Below, in pieces: positions 6,166 to 13,533 of a stretch of DNA of 21,636 nt. The notes under the pieces are model-generated. The model was not told the origin of the DNA, did not search any database, and worked only from the letters and a program-made list of their open reading frames with translations. Position 1 is the stretch's first letter; each line of letters begins with the position of its first letter. Position numbers and translations under genes: made by a program. The stretch is from NCBI GenBank assembly GCA_910587495.1, contig CAJUMT010000031.1, forward strand, positions 1 through 21,636, in the 5' to 3' direction. This DNA comes from an uncultured Lachnospiraceae bacterium (GTDB taxonomy: Bacteria; Bacillota_A; Clostridia; Lachnospirales; Lachnospiraceae).

Positions 6166-7830
6166 CTATACTTCCATGATGATCGGAAGGATCATCGGGT
6201 TTCTCTTGGTTTTTTTTCGGATATAATCCCCAAGAGCATCTTTCATGGTATTTTTCATCTTGCCCCAGTCCGTAATACGGTGTTCCAGGCAATGTTCCAC
6301 CGAATCGTAAACCACAGCCCTTGCCTGTTCCATCAGGTCCTCGGACTCCCTTACATAAACGAAACCTCTGGATACTATATCCGGTCCAGATAAAAGCATG
6401 TTACTACCTTTTTCCAGAGTCAGCACGATGATCATGATACCATCCTCCGCCAGATGCTGGCGATCCCGCATGACAATATTCCCTACATCTCCTACACCAA
6501 GTCCATCTACAAAAACAGCACCTGTATGAATCTTGTCAACGACACAGGCAGAAGACGCATCCATCTCAATTACGTCACCGGACTGAAGGACAAAGATATT
6601 TTCTTTTTCAATTCCCAACTGATAAGCAATAGAAGCCTGCGCTTTCAGATGACGATATTCTCCGTGTATCGGCAACGCATACTTGGGATGTACCAGGGAA
6701 TAGATCAGTTTGATCTCTTCCTGGCAGGCATGCCCGGACACATGAGCATCCTGAAAAATAACATTTGCCCCTTTTGCAGACAGTTCGTTGATTACTTTGG
6801 AGACCGCTTTTTCATTACCCGGAATGGGGTTGGAACTAAAGATTACTGTGTCGCCCGGCATAATATGCACTTTCCGGTGCAGGTTCTGCGCCATACGCGA
6901 CAATGCTGCCATAGATTCGCCCTGGCTTCCGGTTGTAATCAAAACAGTGGCTTCCGGCGGATAATTGTGCAGGTGCTCAATATCAATCAGCGTATTATCC
7001 GGAATACGAATATATCCCAGCTCGGTAGCCGTTGTAATGACATTCACCATGCTGCGCCCTTCCACCACCACTTTTTTATTGTGCTTATAGGCAGAATTGA
7101 TGATCTGCTGCACGCGGTCCACATTGGAAGCAAAAGTAGCCACAATGATGCGGGAATTACAGTGTTCATTGAAAAGCGCGTCCATCGTGCGCCCTACAGA
7201 CTTTTCCGACATGGTAACGCCCGGTCGTTCCGCGTTGGTGCTGTCGCACATCAGAGCCAGTACGCCTTTTTTCCCGATCTCCCCGAAACGCTGCAGGTCG
7301 ATGCTGTCGCCGTAGACCGGTGTATAATCCACTTTAAAATCTCCGGTATGCACAACAATACCGGCAGGAGAGTAGATGGCAAGCGCCGAAGCATCCGCAA
7401 TGCTGTGATTGGTCTTAATAAATTCAATACGGAATTGACCCAGATTAATGGATTGTCCGTGTTTTACAACTTTACGCTTGGTCGTCTTAAGCATGCTGTG
7501 TTCTTTTAATTTGCCCTCAATCAAAGCAATGGTCAGCCTTGTAGCATAAACCGGAACATTGATGTCTCTTAAGACATAGGGCAGGGCGCCTATATGGTCT
7601 TCGTGCCCGTGCGTAATAACAAAACCCTTTACTTTGCTTATATTTGCTTTCAGGTAGGTGATATCCGGAATGACCAGGTCAATTCCCAACATATCATCCT
7701 CTGGAAAAGCCAGGCCGCAGTCCACGACGATAATACTGTCTTCAAACTCGAAGGCAGTCATATTCATTCCGATTTGTTCCAAGCCGCCCAACGGAATGAT
7801 GCGCAATTTTGAGTTGTTTACATTTTTCAA
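6166..7830 (-). CDS. rnjA: Ribonuclease J
   Basis: Metallo-beta-lactamase/beta-CASP ribonuclease acting as a 5'-3' exonuclease and endonuclease in mRNA decay and rRNA maturation. The signature HGHEDH is at residues 74-79, with VDCGLAFPED before it, beta-CASP motifs such as MCDSTNAERPGVT, TTGSQGE and SSNPIPGNE, and HVSGHA/PIHGEYRHL further on. Its 554 aa match the family. The start is TTG at 7830, with a perfect AGGAGG 8 nt upstream and no in-frame ATG nearby. That Shine-Dalgarno is the end of a dispersed repeat (copy A), so the repeat forms the immediate 5' leader. J1 and J2 cannot be told apart here. Confidence 0.94.
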   Translation of the reverse strand: MKNVNNSKLRIIPLGGLEQIGMNMTAFEFEDSIIVVDCGLAFPEDDMLGIDLVIPDITYLKANISKVKGFVITHGHEDHIGALPYVLRDINVPVYATRLTIALIEGKLKEHSMLKTTKRKVVKHGQSINLGQFRIEFIKTNHSIADASALAIYSPAGIVVHTGDFKVDYTPVYGDSIDLQRFGEIGKKGVLALMCDSTNAERPGVTMSEKSVGRTMDALFNEHCNSRIIVATFASNVDRVQQIINSAYKHNKKVVVEGRSMVNVITTATELGYIRIPDNTLIDIEHLHNYPPEATVLITTGSQGESMAALSRMAQNLHRKVHIMPGDTVIFSSNPIPGNEKAVSKVINELSAKGANVIFQDAHVSGHACQEEIKLIYSLVHPKYALPIHGEYRHLKAQASIAYQLGIEKENIFVLQSGDVIEMDASSACVVDKIHTGAVFVDGLGVGDVGNIVMRDRQHLAEDGIMIIVLTLEKGSNMLLSGPDIVSRGFVYVRESEDLMEQARAVVYDSVEHCLEHRITDWGKMKNTMKDALGDYIRKKTKRNPMILPIIMEV

Positions 7831-7838
7831 TAAGTTAA

Positions 7839-7900
7839 CCTCCTAATTTATAGTTCCGCTCCATCCCTACAGCGCACCGGCAGGAGATCAATTCCCGACC
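7839..7900 (-). repeat. Gene-junction repeat, copy A (fur/rnjA)
   Basis: About 62 nt in the fur-rnjA gap. On the minus strand it runs from GGTCGGGAATTGATCTCCTG through GGGATGGAGCGGAACT and ends in AAATTAGGAGG, the Shine-Dalgarno of rnjA. It aligns along its length with 15926-15987 and in part with 4725-4763 and 12354-12382, all in the same orientation. It has no open reading frame of note (one frame reads GRELISCRCAVGMERNYK). Together with a short GC-rich hairpin at about 7900-7915, it accounts for most of this 116-nt gap. Confidence 0.65.
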
Positions 7901-7946
7901 GCCTTCGGCGTCCACTCATTGATCTGGCGCTTTCGGGCTTTCGCTG

Positions 7947-8417
7947 TTATTCTTTCTTTTTCACGCTTGTTTCTTCTAAGCAATCCGCACAGTATCCGTA
8001 GAGTTTCACATCATGATCCTGAATCCGAAAACCTGTTTTTTCTTCTATCTTTTTTTCAAATTCCTCCAGAAGATCTCCCTGGAAAGAGCGGACACGTCCG
8101 CACTTGACACAGATCAGATGATGATGGTGATGGCTGTCCTCAGTCTCATAAACATGCCCAGGCTCATAGCGCACATAACCGTCACCCAGATAGATACGAT
8201 CAATGATCTTTAACTCCAGAAGTGTCTGGATTGTCCTGTATACCGTAGCAAGTCCGATATCGGGGCTTTCTGCCTTTACTATATGATAAATCTCCTCCGC
8301 AGTCAGATGGCTGTCCGTCTCCTGAAAGAGCGCTGACAATACAGCAAGCCTCTGGGGCGTCACCTTCAATCCCTTTTCGCGGAGCAAATCTGTAAAATCA
8401 TTCCTGTCCAAACTCAT
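7947..8417 (-). CDS. Fur family metal-dependent repressor
   Basis: A 156-aa Fur superfamily regulator. The winged-helix N-terminus has KVTPQRLAVL and the recognition helix GLATVYRTIQTL (55-66). The dimerisation domain has HHHHH at 96-100, C103/C106 and C143/C146, the structural zinc site. At the position where PerR has aspartate in its regulatory site, I align a glutamate (RYEP, residue 85), which favours Fur or Zur over the peroxide sensor PerR; this is inferred by eye. The ATG at 8417 lies 4 nt after the DUF1292 stop. It is embedded in a housekeeping operon rather than beside transport genes, so its metal cannot be read from context. Confidence 0.88.
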   Translation of the reverse strand: MSLDRNDFTDLLREKGLKVTPQRLAVLSALFQETDSHLTAEEIYHIVKAESPDIGLATVYRTIQTLLELKIIDRIYLGDGYVRYEPGHVYETEDSHHHHHLICVKCGRVRSFQGDLLEEFEKKIEEKTGFRIQDHDVKLYGYCADCLEETSVKKKE

Positions 8418-8421
8418 ATTT

Positions 8422-8679
8422 TTATCTTTGGATACTCACATCTTCCAAAAGCTGCTCAAACACAGGCAAAAGAGCTTCCAGTTCCTGCTCGTCTTCCACA
8501 ATCTCATAGAAGCTTTCTTTTTCTTCTTCTTTGGCAATGTCTTTCAGAATCAGGCACTCGGCATCTTCTTCGCGGGACTCCGCCACTAAAAGATAATTTT
8601 TCCCGCCCACCCGAGCCTGTTCCAAGACATAAAACTCGACCTGATCGCCGTCTTCTCCTTGAAATGTCAGTTTTTCCAT
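8422..8679 (-). CDS. DUF1292 protein (YrzB-like)
   Basis: A small acidic protein of 85 aa with the DUF1292 pattern LTFQGEDGDQVEFYVLEQARVGGKNYLLV followed by an acidic C-terminal half. It corresponds to B. subtilis yrzB, which likewise lies between ruvX (yrrK) and the yceG region. Its function is not established. The ATG at 8679 shares its A with the ruvX stop (TGATG). A TTG at 8682 is an alternative start: AAGGAG lies about 7 nt from the TTG and 10 nt from the ATG, so the first residue is uncertain. Confidence 0.85.
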   Translation of the reverse strand: MEKLTFQGEDGDQVEFYVLEQARVGGKNYLLVAESREEDAECLILKDIAKEEEKESFYEIVEDEQELEALLPVFEQLLEDVSIQR

Positions 8680-9122
8680 CAAATATCCACTCCTTGCGAT
8701 GTTCTTGCACGGGCATCCAAATATCCCTGCAAAATAAACACGGCCGCTATCTTGTCCACATACTTTTTTCTGTTTTCCCGGCGCACACCGCTTTCCATCA
8801 GCGTGTGCTCCGCTTCTACTGTCGTCAGCCGTTCATCCCACATGACAACAGGCAGACCTGTCCGCTTTTTCAGCATCTCTGCAAATTCCAGCGATTTTTC
8901 AGCCCTGTCCCCTATGGTATTGTTCATATTTTTCGGAAAACCCAGCACAATTTGCTCAACTTCATATTCTTTGCATAACAGACTGATCCTGGCAAATGTC
9001 TGCCGAAGCTTATTCTCCTGCTTTCTGCATATAGTTTCCAATCCCTGCGCAGTCAAAAGAAGCGAGTCGCTTACTGCGACTCCAACTGTCTTTGAGCCAT
9101 AATCAAGCCCCATAATTCTCAT
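8679..9122 (-). CDS. ruvX: RuvX/YqgF RNase H-fold nuclease
   Basis: A 147-aa RNase H-like protein with the N-terminal catalytic motif GLDYGSKTVGVAVSD, the IVLGFPKNMN loop, WDERLTTVEAE and a final aspartate-bearing helix (YVDKIAAVFILQGYLD). The family resembles Holliday-junction resolvases, but in E. coli YqgF acts in 16S rRNA 5'-end maturation. It lies 15 nt downstream of ireB and runs directly into the DUF1292 gene. The ireB-ruvX-DUF1292 order is the widespread Firmicute arrangement (yrzL-yrrK-yrzB in B. subtilis). Confidence 0.94.
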   Translation of the reverse strand: MRIMGLDYGSKTVGVAVSDSLLLTAQGLETICRKQENKLRQTFARISLLCKEYEVEQIVLGFPKNMNNTIGDRAEKSLEFAEMLKKRTGLPVVMWDERLTTVEAEHTLMESGVRRENRKKYVDKIAAVFILQGYLDARARTSQGVDI

Positions 9123-9137
9123 CCGGCAGTCAATCCT

Positions 9138-9395
9138 TTACTCTGTTTTCTCCACATACACCCGCAGCAGTTCTTCCACCAGTTCGTCTCGTTCCACTTT
9201 CATAATCAGACTTCTGGCTCCTTTATGGCTGGTAATGTAGGTCGGGTCTCCGGACATAATATAACCCACAATCTGGTTCACCGGATCATACCCTTTCTCT
9301 GTCATGGCCTGATAAACCAGATGCAGCACTTCTCCGACTTTTAGCTCCTGGTCAGACTGGATCTTAAAATACTGTGTATTTTCCAATTTCTTCAT
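9138..9395 (-). CDS. ireB: IreB family regulatory protein (UPF0297/YrzL)
   Basis: An 85-aa protein of the UPF0297 family, with the motifs VGEVLHLVYQAMTEKGYDPVNQIVGYIMSGDPTYIT and HKGARSLIMKVERDELVEELL. In Enterococcus IreB is a substrate of the Ser/Thr kinase IreK and lowers cephalosporin resistance; a threonine sits at position 7 here, near the known phosphosites. The ATG at 9395 follows GAGGAC. It is the first gene of the long minus-strand operon that continues to trhP and has a promoter candidate just upstream. Confidence 0.92.
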   Translation of the reverse strand: MKKLENTQYFKIQSDQELKVGEVLHLVYQAMTEKGYDPVNQIVGYIMSGDPTYITSHKGARSLIMKVERDELVEELLRVYVEKTE

Positions 9396-9426
9396 AATGC
9401 CACGTCCTCAAATATAGTATGTCTTT

Positions 9427-9455
9427 AGTTTACTATAATCCGGCGGTAAATTCAA
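9427..9455 (-). promoter_or_regulatory. Candidate promoter of the ireB operon
   Basis: In the 91-nt gap between mtaB and ireB, the minus strand has TTGAAT (9450-9455) and TAAACT (9427-9432) separated by 17 nt, each a 4/6 match to the housekeeping consensus. The predicted transcript begins about 25 nt before the ireB start. I saw no convincing terminator for mtaB in this gap, so partial read-through is possible. Confidence 0.4.
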
Positions 9456-9486
9456 TCTTTATTTTCCGAAGCCTTTTTTATATCGG

Positions 9487-10797
9487 CTAAAAGAGCCTGG
9501 CACATAACAGTTCCGGTTTCATTAACCCTTCTATTTTTACCCGGACGATGTGATTGGTCAATGCCTCGTCCGCCTCCACCGCAACTTTTACATATTCTTT
9601 TGTATGCCCGATCTGATATGTTCTTTCGTCAATTGTGCATGCATCCTCCATCAATACTTCCTGGACGCTTCCTGTCAGTCTTTCCCTGTAGGCCCGACTG
9701 TCCTCCATGGTAAGTTTTAAAAGGACATCGCTTCTTTTTGACTTGACCTCTTCGGAAATCTGATCTGTCATACGATCCGCTTTCGTCCCTTTGCGCCTGG
9801 AGTATTTAAATACATGAATTTCATAAAAGCGGATCTTTTTTAAAAATTCTACCGTCTGTGCAAACTCTTCTTCCGTCTCGCCCGGAAATCCCACGATCAC
9901 ATCCGTCGTCAGTGCCGGTTCTTTGAAATACCGGCGCAGACGTTCACAGCATGCGCTAAATTCCGAAGTATTATACTTTCTGTTCATCCTTTTTAAAGTC
10001 TCGTCACACCCGCTCTGGAGAGAAAGGTGAAAATGCGGACAGAGTTTGTGTACTTTAGACAGTCCTTCCACAAACATTTCCGTCATAATCCGGGGTTCCA
10101 AAGAACCCAGGCGTATTCTTTCAATCCCGTCCACCTGAGCGATGCTTTGCACGACGGTCAGAAGATCCTCTCCCTCAGACGCAAAATCGGCACCATAGGA
10201 GTCCAGATGAATCCCGGTAAGCACCACTTCTCTATATCCGTTTTCTGCCAGATCATGCGCTTCTCTTAGAATATCCGAAAGTCTGCTGCTCCTGACCCTT
10301 CCCCGCGTATAAGGTATGATACAATAGCTGCAAAACTGATCGCATCCGTCCTGAATTTTCATAAATGCCCTGGTATGTTCCGAAGTCCTGCTTATGTTCA
10401 AACCTTCATAAACTCTCTCATGCAGCATATCATGCACGACGCCTCTTGCCCGCTTCTCTTCCCATTCTTCCAGGAAATGCAAAAGTTTCTCTTTCTCATT
10501 GTTTCCCACCAAAATATCCACCGCTTCGTCTTCCAGGATTTTCTCCCCTGCCGACTGCACATAACATCCTGCCGCCACCACTGCCGCCTTTGGATTTCTT
10601 CTTCTGGCCCTGTGAAGCATCTGCCTGGATTTTTTATCCGCTATATTCGTCACACTGCATGTATTTACAATATAAACGTCCGCTTCCTCTTCAAAAGGAA
10701 CAATTTTATACCCTGCCCCTTCCAGAAGTTCTCTCATAGCTTCAGCCTCATATGCGTTCACTTTACATCCCAGATTATGCAGCGCCGCTCTTCTCAT
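9487..10797 (-). CDS. mtaB: tRNA (N6-L-threonylcarbamoyladenosine(37)-C2)-methylthiotransferase MtaB
   Basis: Radical SAM methylthiotransferase that converts t6A37 to ms2t6A37 in ANN-decoding tRNAs. The N-terminal UPF0004 domain supplies three cluster cysteines: C11 (NLGCKVN), C47 (NTCSVTN) and C78 (AAGCYVQ). The radical SAM core has CDQFCSYC with C152, C156 and C159. A C-terminal TRAM domain follows at about 370-436. The NLGCKVNAYE start and 436-aa length fit MtaB rather than MiaB or RimO. The frame opens at 10839, but the ATG at 10797 has GGAGG 8 nt upstream and gives the family N-terminus. It appears monocistronic, divergent from the HPr-like gene. Confidence 0.93.
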   Translation of the reverse strand: MRRAALHNLGCKVNAYEAEAMRELLEGAGYKIVPFEEEADVYIVNTCSVTNIADKKSRQMLHRARRRNPKAAVVAAGCYVQSAGEKILEDEAVDILVGNNEKEKLLHFLEEWEEKRARGVVHDMLHERVYEGLNISRTSEHTRAFMKIQDGCDQFCSYCIIPYTRGRVRSSRLSDILREAHDLAENGYREVVLTGIHLDSYGADFASEGEDLLTVVQSIAQVDGIERIRLGSLEPRIMTEMFVEGLSKVHKLCPHFHLSLQSGCDETLKRMNRKYNTSEFSACCERLRRYFKEPALTTDVIVGFPGETEEEFAQTVEFLKKIRFYEIHVFKYSRRKGTKADRMTDQISEEVKSKRSDVLLKLTMEDSRAYRERLTGSVQEVLMEDACTIDERTYQIGHTKEYVKVAVEADEALTNHIVRVKIEGLMKPELLCARLF

Positions 10798-10827
10798 GCT
10801 TATCGCCTCCAAATTCCATATTCCCCA

Positions 10828-10856
10828 TTGACTTTTCATCCTTAACTCTTTATGAT
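10828..10856 (+). promoter_or_regulatory. Sigma-A promoter of the HPr-like gene
   Basis: TTGACT (10828-10833), a 17-nt spacer and TATGAT (10851-10856) give a near-consensus housekeeping promoter, the best in the window. Transcription would start near 10863, leaving about 30 nt of leader with AGGAGG in front of the ATG at 10894. It overlaps a candidate promoter for mtaB on the other strand. Confidence 0.75.
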
Positions 10857-10881
10857 ATTAACTAGCAAAAAACAAACCCAA
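10852..10881 (-). promoter_or_regulatory. Candidate promoter of mtaB
   Basis: The minus strand has TATCAT (10852-10857, 5/6) with TTGGGT (10876-10881, weak) 18 nt upstream. The -10 overlaps the -10 of the opposing HPr-like promoter, so the two could compete for polymerase. mtaB needs a promoter in this area because the upstream neighbour is on the other strand. Confidence 0.3.
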
Positions 10882-10893
10882 GGAGGAATATTC

Positions 10894-11127
10894 ATGAAAA
10901 CCATTCAAATATCTTTAAACTCTATTGACAAAGTAAAATCATTCGTAAACGAAATTACCAAATTCAACAACGATTTTGATCTGGTATCCGGTCGTTATGT
11001 GATCGACGCCAAATCCATCATGGGCATCTTCAGCCTGGATCTCTCCAAGCCCATCGAGCTGAACATTCATTCAGAAAACAATATTGACGAGATCCTCACG
11101 GTCCTTGCCCCTTATATCGTGGAATAA
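10894..11127 (+). CDS. HPr-fold protein lacking the active histidine (Crh-like)
   Basis: A 77-aa protein of HPr size and pattern. K40-S41-I42-M43-G44 with FSL after it matches the KSIMGxxSL motif around Ser46 of HPr, the target of HPr kinase. The segment where HPr has its phosphocarrier histidine (HARPA) reads SIDKVKSFVNEI here, with no histidine, so it cannot accept phosphate from enzyme I in the usual way. This resembles B. subtilis Crh, which acts with CcpA in carbon catabolite repression. The ATG at 10894 follows AGGAGG; an upstream in-frame ATG at 10852 lies in the promoter. It is the only plus-strand gene here and has its own promoter and terminator. Regulation rather than transport is inferred. 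Confidence 0.8.
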   Translation: MKTIQISLNSIDKVKSFVNEITKFNNDFDLVSGRYVIDAKSIMGIFSLDLSKPIELNIHSENNIDEILTVLAPYIVE

Positions 11128-11135
11128 ATCGAGAA

Positions 11136-11162
11136 AGCTGCCCTAACCGGCAGCTCTTTTTT
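11136..11162 (+). terminator. Rho-independent terminator of the HPr-like gene
   Basis: AGCTGCC (11136-11142) pairs with GGCAGCT (11149-11155) around a 6-nt loop and is followed by TCTTTTTT. It starts 9 nt after the stop codon. The T-run reaches into the stop codon of thiI, which converges from the other strand. Read from thiI the same hairpin is followed by TTTCTCGATTTATT, so it may also slow transcription arriving from that side. Confidence 0.85.
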
Positions 11163-12342
11163 ACCGAATCTCAACAACTTCCTCTCCTGCAATGGCATCC
11201 GTCACCATCTGTTCAATTTTCTCCGAAAGCGCCTGTTCCGACTTCCGAATCAGATCCACCCGCGGCTTTGTCACCGGATGCTTCGCCACGAAAGTGGTGC
11301 AGCAGTCCTCATATGGCAATATCGATGTCTCATAAGTATCAATCTTTTTGGCAATTGTCACAATATCTTCTTTATCAAAAGCGATCAAAGGCCGGAAAAC
11401 CGGAAGGGTACACACATCATTGGTGGCCGCTAAGCTGTGTACGGTCTGGCTTGCCACCTGTCCGATACTTTCTCCTGTAATCAGCGCCAGACACCCCTCT
11501 TTTTCGGCGATCTTTTGAGCGATCCGCATCATGTAACGGCGCATGATGATCGTCAGTTCATCATGTGGACACTGATCATAAATATACATTTGAATATCCG
11601 TAAAATTAATTACATGCAGACGAATCGGACCGCTGTATAAGGATACTTTTTTAGCCAGATCCACCACTTTCTGCCGCGCTCTTTCGCTGGTGTAAGGCGG
11701 CGCGTGAAAATAAACCGCGTCAATGCAGACGCCCCTTTTCGCCACCATATAACCCGCCACCGGACTGTCAATACCGCCGGACAAAAGAAGCATGGAACGT
11801 CCGTTTGTGCCTAAAGGCATACCGCCTGGTCCCGGAATGACTTCCGAATAAATATATACTTTGCTGCGAAGTTCCACATGGAGCATAATATCCGGTTCAT
11901 GTACATCCACGGACAGTTCCGGAAGGATATCCAGTATTCTTTTTCCCAGCTCCGCGTTTACTTCCATAGATTCCATAGGAAATCTTTTATTCGCCCGGCG
12001 GGTATGGACCTTAAAAGTCTTCTTCTGCCCGGCATACATATCTTTCATATAATCTAATACTATTTGGGAAATTGACGCAAAACCTGTATCTTCTGCTATA
12101 ACTACCGGGCAGATGCCTACAATACCAAAAACCCTTTTCAGCGCCTCCACTGCTTCCTCATAGTCGAAAGCGCCCTCGGTTTCCACATAGATGCGCCCCT
12201 GTTCTTTGGTGATATGAAAAACACCTTCTACACGGCGCAATACCTGTTTCATCCGCGCCACCAGGGCGTCTTCAAACACATAGCGGTTCTTTCCCTTGAC
12301 GCCGATCTCTCCGTATTTTATCAAAAATGCATGAAATTTCAT
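11161..12342 (-). CDS. thiI: tRNA 4-thiouridine synthase ThiI
   Basis: Sulfur transferase making s4U8 in tRNA, a near-UV sensor modification; in some bacteria it also serves thiamine thiazole synthesis. It has an N-terminal ferredoxin-like region (MKFHAFLIKYGEIGVKGKNR), a THUMP domain (about 60-165) and a PP-loop ATPase with SGGIDSP at 188-194. GESIGQVASQT and YEDCCTTF (C347/C348) lie in the catalytic domain. At 393 aa it lacks the C-terminal rhodanese domain of E. coli ThiI, as in B. subtilis, so sulfur must come directly from a partner desulfurase. That fits the desulfurase gene 33 nt upstream. The stop abuts the T-run of the opposing terminator. Confidence 0.95.
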   Translation of the reverse strand: MKFHAFLIKYGEIGVKGKNRYVFEDALVARMKQVLRRVEGVFHITKEQGRIYVETEGAFDYEEAVEALKRVFGIVGICPVVIAEDTGFASISQIVLDYMKDMYAGQKKTFKVHTRRANKRFPMESMEVNAELGKRILDILPELSVDVHEPDIMLHVELRSKVYIYSEVIPGPGGMPLGTNGRSMLLLSGGIDSPVAGYMVAKRGVCIDAVYFHAPPYTSERARQKVVDLAKKVSLYSGPIRLHVINFTDIQMYIYDQCPHDELTIIMRRYMMRIAQKIAEKEGCLALITGESIGQVASQTVHSLAATNDVCTLPVFRPLIAFDKEDIVTIAKKIDTYETSILPYEDCCTTFVAKHPVTKPRVDLIRKSEQALSEKIEQMVTDAIAGEEVVEIR

Positions 12343-12353
12343 TATTAATCAAT

Positions 12354-12382
12354 CTCCTATTGTAGTTCCGCTGTTTTACCGG
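12354..12382 (-). repeat. Gene-junction repeat, copy D (desulfurase/thiI), short
   Basis: On the minus strand, CCGGTAAAACAGCGGAACTA, then CAATAGGAG, shares AGCGGAACTA and ATAGGAG and their spacing with copies A to C and again ends in the ribosome-binding site of the next gene. It covers the stop of the desulfurase gene. It is the most diverged of the four and chance resemblance is possible. Confidence 0.35.
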
Positions 12383-13530
12383 CGCGTATACCGGCGCAGA
12401 ATGGGCAGCAGCCTGCTTAATTCCTGCAGGCAGTAGTCAATTTCTTCTTCTGTAGTCTCAAAACTAAAACTGAAACGAAGGGTACTGCCAAGCAGTTCTT
12501 TTTCAAGACCGATGCTTTTTAAAGTCTGGCTCACAGCAGGTTTGTTGGAAGAACACGCAGAGCCTGCGGATACATAAATCCCTTTTTCCTCCAACCCATG
12601 CAGCAGCACTTCACTTCTTACGCCCTGAAAACTTACACTCACAATATGGGGCGCGCCGTCTCTGCCATAAGGGCCGTTGAGAGTTACGCCGTCCAATCCT
12701 TTGATTCCTTCTGTAAACCGCTCTTTTAACGCATACAGTCTGTCCACCTTCTCATCCAGCTCCTGATAGCAGCATCTGGCCGCCTCGGCGATCCCCGCGA
12801 TCCCGGGCACGTTCTCCGTGCCTGAACGCAGACCTTTTTGCTGCTCTCCGCCGTAGAGAACAGGACGGATCTTTACTTTACTATCCACATATAAAATACC
12901 AATGCCTTTGGGTCCATGCAGCTTATGTCCGCTGACAGACAAAAGGTCGATCTTTTGTCTCCTTGGAAAGATGCGGTATTTTCCATAAGCCTGTATAGCA
13001 TCCACATGGAACAAAGTCTTTGGATTCTTTTCTTTTATGATCTTCGCAATCTCATCCACAGGCTGCACAGAACCGATCTCATTATTCACATACATAACGG
13101 ACACAAGAACCGTCTCCTGGCAAAGCGCTTCTTTCAGCGCCTCCAAAGACACGATACCTTTTTTATCCACCGGCAGATAGGTCACCCGAAGCCCCTGGCT
13201 TTTAAGATACTCTGCCGTATTCAGAACGGACGGATGTTCAATAGCAGACACAATCAGGTGCTTTCCTGATCTTATATTAGCCATTGCCGTTCCGATCAGA
13301 GCCAGATTATTTGACTCAGTGCCGCCGGAAGTAAAAAACAGTTCTTTTTCATCTACCTTCAAATTTGCGGCAAAAAACTGTTTTGCCTCTTTTATATAAA
13401 CTTCTGCCTCCACACCTTTTCGATGAAGAGAGGACGGATTTCCATAATCCTCACACATAACCCGCGCCACCTGATCCGCCACGCTTTTTAAACATCGGGT
13501 GGTGGCGGAGTTATCCAGATATGCCTGCAT
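12376..13530 (-). CDS. Cysteine desulfurase, NifS/IscS family (ThiI partner)
   Basis: PLP enzyme that strips sulfur from cysteine as a protein-bound persulfide. Landmarks are LDNSATT at the start, EHPSVLNTAEYL with the PLP-stacking histidine (H99), FHVDAIQAYGK (D177), SGHKLHGPKG with the Schiff-base lysine K203, RSGTENVPGI and SAGSACSSNKP with the catalytic C326. At 384 aa and upstream of a rhodanese-less thiI, it most resembles the role of B. subtilis NifZ (s4U synthesis) rather than a general IscS; no iscU/sufU scaffold is near. The ATG at 13530 has GGAGG about 9 nt upstream. The run of basic residues at the C-terminus is not typical but harmless. Confidence 0.9.
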   Translation of the reverse strand: MQAYLDNSATTRCLKSVADQVARVMCEDYGNPSSLHRKGVEAEVYIKEAKQFFAANLKVDEKELFFTSGGTESNNLALIGTAMANIRSGKHLIVSAIEHPSVLNTAEYLKSQGLRVTYLPVDKKGIVSLEALKEALCQETVLVSVMYVNNEIGSVQPVDEIAKIIKEKNPKTLFHVDAIQAYGKYRIFPRRQKIDLLSVSGHKLHGPKGIGILYVDSKVKIRPVLYGGEQQKGLRSGTENVPGIAGIAEAARCCYQELDEKVDRLYALKERFTEGIKGLDGVTLNGPYGRDGAPHIVSVSFQGVRSEVLLHGLEEKGIYVSAGSACSSNKPAVSQTLKSIGLEKELLGSTLRFSFSFETTEEEIDYCLQELSRLLPILRRYTRR

Positions 13531-13533
13531 ATC

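Noticed and set aside
6454..7509. 351-aa open frame on the plus strand
   Set aside because: It lies wholly antisense to the well-supported rnjA, has no ribosome site of note and reads as low-complexity His/Arg/Ile-rich sequence, typical of a shadow frame.
7839..7925. Small minus-strand frame (about 26 codons from a GTG) through repeat copy A
   Set aside because: It has no convincing ribosome site and exists because the repeat happens to be open there; I treat it as repeat sequence, not a gene.
10375..10845. 156-aa and overlapping 124-aa plus-strand frames
   Set aside because: Both are antisense to mtaB and show no recognisable domain; composition follows from the opposite coding strand.
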